From the NCBI GenBank assembly GCA_951640195.1, contig OX621173.1, positions 1,281,780 to 1,345,779 of the forward strand: 64,000 bases of DNA, written 5' to 3'. The notes under the pieces were generated by a model, which had not been told where the DNA came from, searched no databases, and saw only the letters and a program-made list of their open reading frames with translations. Shown one piece after another: positions 46,786 through 56,850 of the stretch. The number at the start of each line of letters is the position of its first letter. Position 1 is the stretch's first letter. Made by a program: the position numbers and the translations under genes. Source of the DNA: Porpolomopsis calyptriformis. Lineage: Eukaryota; Basidiomycota; Agaricomycetes; Agaricales; Hygrophoraceae.

Positions 46786-47950
46786 CACAACTCCATCTTC
46801 TTCTCAAGGACGCCTGCGCTGTGTAAGCCCCACATCATACTGCGTGATGATGTCCCATTTATCTTGGCTAGAATATCAATTCTTTTTCTGGTAAAGACTG
46901 CAGTCTTTCAGTTGATGTGCGCCACTGGTCATCAGCAAAACCTGATTTTAAGGATTCTACAACAATCTACAGAAAGCTACACAGTACTCTGTAGAACTCT
47001 GTAGATTGACAGATCTACACAGACACATAACCTTTTCTACAACCATCTACAGTCCAACTACAAGTAACTATGTAGTTTCCTGTAGACATATCGGGTTTTG
47101 CTGATGGTATCACCACACCAATCACGTACCTGAAACTTCTGGTACAAAACACTCCTTGTGAGCTTGGGGCTGACCTTGATTACAAGTACTATGGAGGGCA
47201 TGCCTACTTTCTCTGCGAATGGTTTATGACATGACCAGGTATGGATTTCATCTTGAGGGCTCAATTTGCGTCCTTTGATTTGTTTTTGAGGCACAGCCCC
47301 TTGTCGGGATATAAAAGGCCAATACGAATGCACCACTTGTTAAAATACTTCTCGAGGCTGGTGCAATCATAGAAGAGGAATTAGATGGTAAGACTTCTCT
47401 TACCACTCTGGATTGGTACCGAAGTGCTGGTGTAGTTCTAGGTGCTGATCGACGTAGATGCCAAGTTCACTGGCCTAGATTTCTTCCGTGCCCTTTAGCC
47501 TCATCTAACTGGGCAGCGGCAATGTGATTTATTTTCTTCAATCCTGGTGCGGACATCAAACAGCTCGATCCCGATTATCACAGCCCTTCTTTGCGCTGAC
47601 CTCATGCCATTTTAGGAACCTCGGGTTTCGAACGAACCACTTCCTAGATGTGGTCAATGTCGCATGTGATCGCGGAGCCAATGTGAACCCCACTCACCGT
47701 GTGTGGGCTGCAGATAAGGTGCCAATTGCCATTGGACACCTCCAGTTCTAAATTGGATGATGGGTCGTCTTAGAAGCGCCAAGATCCTGATGTTACATGG
47801 CGAAATTATGAACGTTCAAAATAATGCGGGACAAATGCCGATGGATATAGTGAGTGCAACTAATGATGTGAAGGTTCTTGAGCGGTACCGCGACTTCAGG
47901 TCAAAGGTTAAAGTGGGGTCTAAATGGTCGACCTTGTGCTATCACTCTTT
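46786..47950 (+). pseudogene. Decayed F-box/ankyrin gene
   Basis: Translated pieces line up in order with the intact gene at 1492-2894: LARISILFLVKTAVFQ, LLVQNTPCELGADLD, NTNAPLVKILLEAGA, AKFTGLDFFRAL, FLDVVNVACDRGANVNPTH, and KILMLHGEIMNVQNNAGQMP. They are separated by frameshifts and stops, and by a MITE-like insertion. No start or F-box part is convincing. It faces the NACHT-ankyrin gene ending at 48475, as its intact relative faces the array ending at 1227. Confidence 0.88.
46930..47106. mobile_element. MITE-like element, 177 bp
   Basis: Ends are 13-bp perfect terminal inverted repeats, CATCAGCAAAACC and its complement (17 of 19 matching if extended). The interior is rich in CTGTAG/CTACAG palindromic bits. 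It splits the pseudogene between TAVFQLMCATG and the downstream frame. Flanks share GGT, a possible 3-bp target duplication. No coding capacity. Confidence 0.75.
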
Positions 47951-48474
47951 ATGTCTAATGGAGTCAAGTTTGCATAATGGATCTCTCGCTACGGACACTC
48001 ATGCACAGTGAGCAACACAGGAAGCTTGGTATCCCTCCGTTACCCAAAGGCAGGTGTTACGGGGAAGCTATTTTGTCGATGAACCTCGCCACGGTGGAGG
48101 GAGATGCTTGGATTGTTTATGTTCACAGAATGAGTATTAGGAGAGACGATTGAGCTATACAAATCTATCCTACAGCTGAGCAATAATAGTTCGATAAGGG
48201 TGCTTGTCACAGGTTTGCGTACAATACTGTCAATTTCTTTGAGCGCACGTCTCTCTAAATATATCTCTTGTCTATGCCACTTCTCTTCTGAGATTTATGA
48301 CGGAGGCGATAGCGAGTTCATGCGGCAACATGTTTAATCCGAGCTGCATGGGAAAGCGGCGGTTAACCATCACTATTCGTCGGCTATGTGTGAATGTCAT
48401 CCTGAGCAAGCAGTAGGCCTCACGATGGGATCATGGCCTACATCAGCTGCTTGTGCAAGGGGCGTTCGACCATC
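47951..48474. other. Spacer with degenerate ankyrin tail
   Basis: From 48474 down to about 48295, the - strand still encodes broken ankyrin units (DGRTPLAQAADVGHD, then PPLSHAARIKHVAA) beyond the stop of the intact gene. The rest shows no feature. Confidence 0.7.
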
Positions 48475-51400
48475 TTAGCTATTCAAGTCCGCTTGAACAT
48501 CTTCCCGGGCAAGCAGCAGCTGCGCGATGGCACCATGCCCTTGTGCAGCGGCATACCAAAGGGGGGTTCGATCATCCAAGTCCTTCGAGTCCGCTTGGAC
48601 ATCGTCCCGAGCAAGCAGCAGTTTTACGATGGCATCATGGCCATTCCGAGCTGCATGGGAAAGGGGCGTTCGGCCATCCGAGTCCTTCATGTCAGGTTTA
48701 ATGTCATCCCGATCAAGCAGCAGTTTTACGGTGGAATCACGCCCATTCCAAGCTGCATAGAAAAGAGGCGTTCGACTCCCGGAGTCCATCGAGTTTGGTT
48801 GGACGTCATCCCGAGCAAGCAGCAGTTTTGCGATGGCATCTTGCCCATCCCAAGCTGCATACGAAAGGACCGTTCGACCATACGAGTCATTCGAGTGTGG
48901 TTGAACGTCATCCCGAGCAAGCAGCAGTTTTACGATGGTATCATGCTCTGCGTAGAAAAGGGGCGTTCGGCCATCCGAGTCCTTCGAGTTGGGTTTAATG
49001 TCATCCCGATCAAGCAGCAGTTGTACGGTGGGATCGCGCCCGTTCCGGGCTGCATAGAAAAGGGGCGTTCGACTTTCAGAGTCCATGGTGTTTGGTTGAA
49101 CGTCATCCCGAGCAAGCAGCAGTTTTACGATGGCATCATGCTCATTCTCAACAGCATATGAAAGGGGGGTTCGACCATCCGAGTCCTCCGAGTCTGCTTG
49201 AACATCACCCCGAGCAAGCAGCTGCTGCACGATGGCATCATGCCCATACTCAGCTGCATATGAAAAGGGCGTTTGACCATCCGAGTTCTTCGAGTCCACT
49301 TGGACGTCATCGCGAGCAAGCAGCAGTTTTACGATGGCATCATGGCCATTCCGAGCTGCATGGGAAAGGGGCGTTCGGCCATCCGAGTCCTTCGAATCTG
49401 CTTGAACGTCATCCCGAGCAAGCAACTGTTGCACGATGGCATCATGCCCATACTCAGCTGCGTACGAAAGGGGCGTTCGACGAAAGGAGTCCTTCGAGTC
49501 TGCCTGAACGTCCTCCCGAGCAAGCAGCAGGTTTGTGATGGTATCCCTCCCGTTCCAAGTCGCATATGAAAGGGGCGTTCGACCATATAAGTCCTGCGCG
49601 TCTGCTTGAACGTCCTCCCGAGCAAGCAGCAATTTTACATTGATGTCGTGGCCACCCAAAGCTGCAGTTGAAAGGGGCGTTCGACAAAAGGAGTCCTTCG
49701 AGTTTACCTGAACGTCGTCCCGAGCAAGCAGCAGGTTTATGATGGCATCACTCCCATTCCAAGCTGCAAACGAAAGAGGGGTTCGACCATCCCAGCGTCT
49801 CGATCCCGCTTGAACATCATGCCGAGCAAGTAGCAGTTTTACGATATCAACATGCCCATACTCAGCTGCATATGAAAGGGGTGTTCCACCCTCCGAATCC
49901 TTCAAGTCTGCTTGAACGTCATCCCGAGCCAGCAGCAGGTTTACGATGGCCTCATGCCCATTCTGAGCTGCAAGCGACAGGGGTGTTCGACCGCACGAGT
50001 CCTTCGAGTCTGGTTGAACGTCATCACGAGCAAGGAGCTGTTGCACGATGGCATCATGCTCATACTCAACTGCATGCGAAAGGGGTGTTCGACCATCCGA
50101 GTCCTTCGAGTCCGGTTGAACGTCATCCTGAGCCAGTAGCAGGTTTACGATGGCATCATGCCCATTCTGAGCTGCATATGAAAAGGGCGTTCGACCATGT
50201 CGGTCCTTCGAGTCTGCTTGAACGTCATCACGAGCAAGCAGCAGTTTTACGATGGCACCATGCCCATGCGTGGCTCCATATGAAAGGGGTGTTCGGCCAT
50301 CCGAGTCCTTCGAATCTGCTTGAACGTCATCCCGAGCAAGCAACTGTTGCACGATGGCATCATGCCCATACTCAACTGCATGCGAAAGGGGTGTTCGACC
50401 ACCCGAGTCCTTCGAGTCCGGTTGAACGTCATCCCGAGCCAGCAGCAGGTTTACGATGGCCTCATGCCCATTCTGAGCTGCAAACGACAGGGGCGTTCGA
50501 CAGTACGAGTCCTTCGAGTCTGGTTGAACGTCGTCCCGGGCAAGCAGCAGTTTTATGATGGCATCATGCCCGTTCTGAGCTGCAAACGAAAGGGGGGTCC
50601 GACCAGTCCAGTCTCTCGATTCCGCTTGAACGTCGTGCCGAGCAAGCAGCAGTTTTACGATGGCATCATGCCCATACTCAGCTGCATATGAAAGGGGTGT
50701 TCCACCTTCCTGGTCCTTGGAGTCCGCTTGAACGTCCTCCCGAGCAAGCAGTTGCTGTGCGATGGCATCACGGCCATACTCAGCTGCATATGAAAAGGGC
50801 GTTCGACCACCCGAGTCCTTCGAGTCCGTTTGGACATCATCGCGAGCAAGCAGCAGTTTCACGATGGCATCACGTCCATTCTGAGCTGAATACGAAAGGG
50901 GCGTTCGACCACGTAGGTCCTTCGAGTCCGCTTGAACGTCATCCCGAGTAAGTAGCAGCTTCACGACGGCATCGTGCCCTTCTTCAGCTCCATATGAAAG
51001 AGGGGTTCTACCATCGCTGTCAGCCTTGTCTGGATCTTCCCCATTGATTAGCTGGCGGCGGACAACCTCATCCAAACCCCAGAAAACAGCAACATGGACT
51101 CCTGAAAAATTCCGCGGAAAACTTTGACTGTCGTCAGCCCAACGAGAGACATCGACGAACATAATCTGACTAGTACATGCAACTTTAGATTCATCGCCAA
51201 GGAAATCCATCGCCATGTTTACGATACTGTTTTGGTGTCGATATGCATGATACCCCCAGTTCCGAGCCGCATAATCAAGAAGAGGGTTCTCTTTCAAGAG
51301 GTTTTCAAACTCGGCATCGCTAGAGCAGTGGCCACGTGCAAATACGTTGAATGAAACATAGCTGAGACACGTTGCCGCAATTGAAGCCTCAGCATTCGGA

Positions 51401-52976
51401 AATCGAAGTTCCCGTTGTTTTTCAAAATATTGTTGAGTTGTGTAATCTGTACACAATCCATATTGAACATGTTATCGGACCAATGGTTGTTCTACTCACG
51501 AGCGAGGCGCACAACATTCTCTTCCTCGTCAATCACAACTAGTCCCGCACACACAGAAATCAGTTTCGTTTTGAACACAAGAGCTCGATCGTTCATTTCG
51601 GTCATGTTGGGTGAAATAGCAAGAGCATGTCGAAGTTCTTCAACAGACAAAGGAACCGTCGCATATATGATCCATGACAGAACCCGCATCGCTAAGTCTC
51701 TTGTATTCGTTTGCTGTTCAATTCGTTCCATGGCTTCGTCGTAAATTTTATCTATCTCGTCTGGAAGATTATCCAGGGCATGGAGCACAGCTTCTTCACT
51801 ATCCTGTTCCAGAAGTGCGTTCACATGCAAGCGAGCTAGTAAAAACCTTGCCAGAAGGTCAAATGAGAAACTTTATCGAACGTGTCAGAGATGCTCACAT
51901 GCCCCCGGCACTCTCGACAACTCTTTTTGTGGCAACGTCTTGCAGGGAACCCAAATCCAAAAAATCAGCGAGCTGGTTTTGGACGAATTTCTTTATATCT
52001 TCATCAGTCGCACGAATATCGACCCGCTGTGCATCACGAAAGTATTGTTCGATCGAAGGAAGGTAGCGCGACGTCACCATCAGGTTTACGGATCCGAAAA
52101 AAGACCGAAGCGCCTTTAGCAGTTTTGTCCGACTTCCGTTGGAATCCGAACATTCATCCAGGGCATCTACAACAATGAATACTTTGATGTATGTCTTGAC
52201 TTCCAGATTCAACACTTCAATAAGTTCATCAAGTGTGGGCGAGGTACTTCGGACTTTGTGACGATCATGGAATGACTTGATGTTGTCAGATATGGAAGGA
52301 CGATCTTGGACGAACTGCTTGAGTAGACTTGCGATAAGGTTGTTGACCGTCTGCGTGGTCTGTTCTTTGTAATTGCAGTATATGCATGCTATCCCCACAT
52401 TTCTGTCTTTGAAGAAAGTTTGAAGATGGTTTACAACGACCGATCTAGAGAGCGGCCGCGATTAGTCTTGAATTGACGAGTGATGTAGACAAATTTATTA
52501 CGCAAGGATCGTTTTTCCTGCGCCGGCTGGACGAAAGCAACTAATCAAGACGGAGTCACAGAGATAGATAAACCTTACGATTTCCGGGACACCACAATGT
52601 CTGCGACGTTCCATCACGCCAATCCAGGAATGTTGGGGATTCGAGCAGCCAATTTCCCGTCCCCTTTTCATGGATCTCTTGAAACTGGCTCTGTGATGCC
52701 TTGAAGTTGAGAGGGGATAGCCAGAGGGCAATTTCGCGACACTCTGGGTCGTATTTAAGCCCCAGTTTGTAAATTGAAGCTTGATGACTTACCATCATCA
52801 CTAGAGTTGACATTGTTGATAATCTGATCCCCAGCAACGATGTGCACTTGGCTCTTATCAAAGCTAATTGTTTCTGCGCTAAGCATCGAACGAGTACTAG
52901 CCATTCTTTCCGACGAGGCATCGCTGGCAGTCTGAGGGACGGGTGAGAACAATTTCCTCCGAATCCGTTTGAACAT
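48475..52976 (-). CDS. NACHT-ankyrin protein, intact NLR-like STAND receptor
   Basis: Six exons (52976-52793, 52743-52579, 52526-52502, 52444-51899, 51846-51500, 51446-48475) give 1412 residues. A short N-terminal region holds VHIVAGDQIINN. It is followed by REIALWLSPLNFKASQSQF, the P-loop GNPGAGKTILA (built across two introns and a 25-nt exon), Walker B VFIVVDALDEC, the sensor-like LMVTSR, and the winged-helix part RVLSWIIYATVPLSVEELRH. After a linker come 25 ankyrin units with cores like GRTPLSYAAEYGHDAIVQQLL. Fungal proteins of this plan act in non-self recognition and programmed cell death; that role is inferred. Unit 21 lacks about three residues. The array shows very high internal identity. 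Confidence 0.95.
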
Positions 52977-53940
52977 GATGGAAGTAAGGATTGTATGATT
53001 GAACACGTGATCAACATTGAATGAAGTTCACATCCTGGAATTGGAACGTTCGTTCTTTCCTAGGCCAAGACAAAATAAGCGTTGAAGTTTATGCAGAAAC
53101 AACTCATAGTCCACAAAACTTTGAGAAAGGCAATGACGGTGTTTAGATTGCTTTAGAATGAGGGCGAGGGCGAAGGGTCAATCTTCGCTTCATCCCCCAC
53201 CCCCGGCAAAAGCCAGAAGGATTCCCTCTTGACGATACCCTCAGTTTTGTTAACTCACAATTCCTTCTAGAAAAACGGCATAGGTCTGAGTCTTCCCTCT
53301 AGATTTTCAAGCAAAGAGATGAGACATGGAGATATATACATACTTTCCGAGAAGTTGAGCCAAGCTGGTGATTTGCACTCTTTTATGAACAGAGGTAGCA
53401 TGCCGCCACCGCAAGCGGTCTGGGCGAGCGGAGGGTCGTGTCGGGGCTAAGAAAGTTTTGAGGCGGAGAAATGAAAAAGTTGAGTGGGAAATGGCTCGAC
53501 GGCAAACGATTGAATACGAACGGGTGTTGTGGGTGTGTTCGATTGTCGTGGTGGACGTTGAGGACGTTGAGGACGGCGAAGATGATGATGAGGAAGAGGT
53601 GAGCGCACGGGCCAGGCAGTTGTTTCACACGCGGTTTTTTTATTATTTTTTTATTATTATCAACCGACCACACCGAGAGCAACATTTCCCAGAACATCGT
53701 CACCATCGTCGTCCACCGTGCTCAGTGTTGTTTTTGTCAAAGGATTCAAGTATTCGTTCATTATCATCGTCGAGATCATCGTCGTAGAGCCAATAATCTG
53801 AGCGCCGATTCTCGTTCGCCAGTTTTTTGAGTCGGAGTGAGCGCCTTTCCACACTTCCGCTCATTCCTCTCTCACTCATTCACCGACATTATGCCAGTCC
53901 TACTCCATCAGAATATCTCCTTTCCTCGCCCCTCGACATC
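52977..53940. other. Spacer between the NACHT gene and the Zn2Cys6 gene
   Basis: About 0.96 kb. The NACHT promoter should lie at the left. Short Asp/Glu-coding GATGAGGA runs and a (TTA)n stretch occur near 53580-53660. No gene or RNA recognised. Confidence 0.5.
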
Positions 53941-55242
53941 ATGTCAACCGAAACCCCTAAACCATCATCCGCAGTCCAGGACCATCCCTTCCCTCAAATC
54001 GCCTACCCTCCTCCCCAGTCTTTCAACGGCCCCCCGCCAGGCCCATATCCTCAATATTTCCCCTTTCCGCCCCCCCACGAGGCCGCTCATGCCGACTCCA
54101 ATGCCCCAAACGGCGGACCCCCCGGCCCCCAATTCATGATGTCCTATCCCCCGCCTCCTCATGGCATGGTTTATGCCTTTCCTCACCCCCACCCGGGACA
54201 AGGTATTACCCTATAAACAGCACCCAACTTATCGCTGACGTGTTCCCCAGCGTTCCCCCCATACTCACCACCCCCCGCGGCTACGGCAGCCACAAGACCC
54301 AAGCGAAGACAAGTAAAGATGGCGGTAAGTGGAGATGCCCTATGTACAACAATCCATTGACACCTGGTGCAGTGCACGAACTGCGCGGCTGCTTGCAAAC
54401 GATGCGACGAGCACCGTCCTTGCGAGCGCTGTATCAAACACCAACTCACTGACACGTGTGTCGATGGACAGAGAAAGGAGCGAAAGAAAGGCGTCAAGCG
54501 CGGGCCGTACAAGAGAAAAAACAAAGCCAGCTCTGTCGAGTCTTACGGAGGTTGGTTATCTATCGCTCTTCTTCTTTCTTTCTCATTGCTAAGATCTCTC
54601 CGGCGATTCCCAGCTTACTCCCGGCAAGCTGGCGATGGAGAGTGGCAACAACATGGTAGCTCCCCTCAGCCGGCGACCACCACGTCAACGACGACCGCCG
54701 CGATTCATGCCGTTGCCCAATTTTCACCCGAGGGATATCCTTGCTATTATGCTCCCCCGGGCTTCATTCCAGCGATGCATGACGGGCAGCCCAACTCGGA
54801 GGCGGCGACGACTAGTAACGGCCAACCACCGCCTATGGTGCCGTACTATATCCACCCGAGTAGTTTCCCGCCATTTTCGTACTTTCCCCATCCTGGTCCT
54901 GGCGCCTACCCGCCTCCAAACGGTCCGCCACCGCCCTCTCTCCCACACACTTTGGACCCGACCGAGGCATCGAAAAAAGTCGATGACCAGAGGCGAGGAG
55001 GGAACGGACCGTCGACGGCCGTTGATGTTGATGTTGCTTCTTCCAACACCAACGCCACTCCCGCCGCTGGAGTGAGTAAGAAACGGTCCAAGACATCGAA
55101 GAATGGAGAGTCGAAGACCAAGAAGGCCAAGACCTCCTCGAGTCGTTCACAGAAGGAGGTCAAGAACGACAATGAAGGTGGTGGGGAAAGTCACGAACAT
55201 GACAGCAATGCCGAGGATCGACAGAATCAGAGTGGCACGTAA
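53941..55242 (+). CDS. ERT1: Zn2Cys6 transcription factor, ERT1/AcuK-like
   Basis: Four exons (53941-54202, 54251-54324, 54373-54550, 54614-55242) give 380 residues. After a Pro-rich start, the binuclear cluster reads CTNCAAACKRCDEHRPCERC plus a last Cys in LTDTCVD. It is preceded by KRRQVKMA and followed by RKERKKGVKRGPYKRKNK. That basic flank is diagnostic of the ERT1/RDS2/AcuK group controlling gluconeogenesis and non-fermentable carbon use. The PAS-like domain of ascomycete members is not seen; the remainder is Pro/Tyr-rich and ends in a Lys/Ser-rich tail. Basidiomycete members of this group often lack it, so the symbol is tentative. Confidence 0.8.
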
Positions 55243-55538
55243 CTTGAAAGGATGGAACTCGTGAGTGATTTGACGGCACAATTTGTATATATCTGAACTA
55301 TTTGTGACTGATAGCGCCCCTCGACGCCATTTGTACTATAATTTGAAAAAGCATTTCTTGCACGATTGCTCTCTCGTTTATTTATTTTTCCTTTGTCCAA
55401 TCCCATCAGTTGGAGTTGTTCTTCTGCTGCTCGTTTTGTTTTCACATCTCAATGCAATGTCTGTCTAAATACCAAAAGCCCGGTTGTTTGTCTCAGAGGC
55501 TACAGCCAAACAACGACCGTAGATTTTCTTTTTTCGAC

Positions 55539-56728
55539 ATGTCTGCGCTCAGAATTCTTCGTCAGCTTACCGGAATCTCTTCTCGTGCAATTGAATCGCG
55601 CTCGTCCATAACACGATGTCGTCTGCCTGCGTTTTCTGCTAGAGCGTTCCTCGCTCCCTCTTCACGCGCCGCTTTCTCTGTCTCTGCTCGCAGATTTGGC
55701 GAGGGTACGAGTGCGTTTACTCTTCTCTTTGGTGTCGTTCCGACTAAGGGTATTTCAGCCGACGTTGCACTCTCGTTGAAAATATCGGACGAGCTTCAGT
55801 TTGAGAAGGGCGTGAGTCTGGAGGAGTCTGAGCCCGAGTTTTTGAAGAACTTTAAGGCTCTGGGAATCTGGAAGGTACTTGGTCACTTCCTTCCCTCTTT
55901 TTCCTCCCCTGTGGGTTTGTTGACACGATTTTTTCGATGGTGGCTGATTCAGATCGAAGACACGCTTGGCCATGACGAAGTGTCTTTTACTCGTAAATTT
56001 GGGAACGAGAAGTATGTCGTTTGCCGGGTTTCAAATGGATCAGTTGATTTTTTTTTTTTTTTTGATTTTAGTATTCGTATGATGTTCTCTATATCGGATG
56101 TCCAGTCGTTGGATGAGGAGGACGAGTTTGAGGAAGGGGCGGGGGCGACTGCCGGCGCGGGTGCGAGTGAAGGTGAGGGAGAGAATGCAGAGGCGGAAGA
56201 AAACGCCATGAGTTCGTATCCTATCCGCGTGTCATTCTCCCTCTCAAAGGTGTGTACCATTCCTTCATATCAAAGAAAATATTAGCTTACACCTTTGTTT
56301 GTAGACTACTGGTCCCGGAGTCCTCAATGTGGATACAGCATGTCAGCAGGGTGCCTTTGTAATCGACAACTTGTCCTACTACGCCGACGCGAAGATGGGG
56401 ACGGAATTGACGGCTGAGGCTGATTGGTTACGACGGGGGCTGTACATCGGTCCTCAGGTGGGTCCCAGTGATGATAATAATAATAAATTCTCATTTGATC
56501 CTCCACAGTTTGATACGCTTGATGTTGGCCTGCAGGAGGTGTTTGAAAAGTTCCTCCACGAACGTGGTATCAACGAGAGTCTTGCCTTGTTTGTGTCGGA
56601 TTACGCTGAATACAAGGAACAAAAGGTTTGGGATAATGTTACCGTGCTCGAGTGGCGCTTACGCCCTTTTTTTCGGGTAGGAATACGTGAACTGGTTGAA
56701 GAACGTCAAGGGATTCGTCGACCTTTAG
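55539..56728 (+). CDS. MAM33: Mitochondrial acidic matrix protein MAM33 (p32/gC1qR family)
   Basis: Seven exons (55539-55710, 55759-55874, 55953-56011, 56072-56249, 56305-56457, 56509-56625, 56681-56728) give 280 residues. An Arg/Ser/Ala-rich presequence (about 55 residues) is followed by LSLKISDELQFEKG, an acidic loop (SLDEEDEFEEGAG), PIRVSFSLSKTTGPGVL, and the C-terminal helix region LQEVFEKFLHERGINESLA and EYVNWLKNVKGFVDL. The family forms a doughnut trimer in the matrix and supports mitochondrial translation and respiration. Confidence 0.93.
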
Positions 56729-56850
56729 ATTCTGATTCCCCTCGCAAACAAAAAAAACTAGCTAGACAGCTGATGCCGTCTCCCCCGCTCACCATTCCCT
56801 CGATCTTTATTTATCCCATAGCTATTACGTCATCTACAGTATCCACACTC

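Noticed and set aside
48433..50951. Long + strand frames over the ankyrin array (up to 242 codons)
   Set aside because: They are antisense shadows of a 99-102-nt coding repeat; a stop-free antisense frame in one unit is copied to all. No domain, and the - strand frame is a clear NACHT-ankyrin protein.
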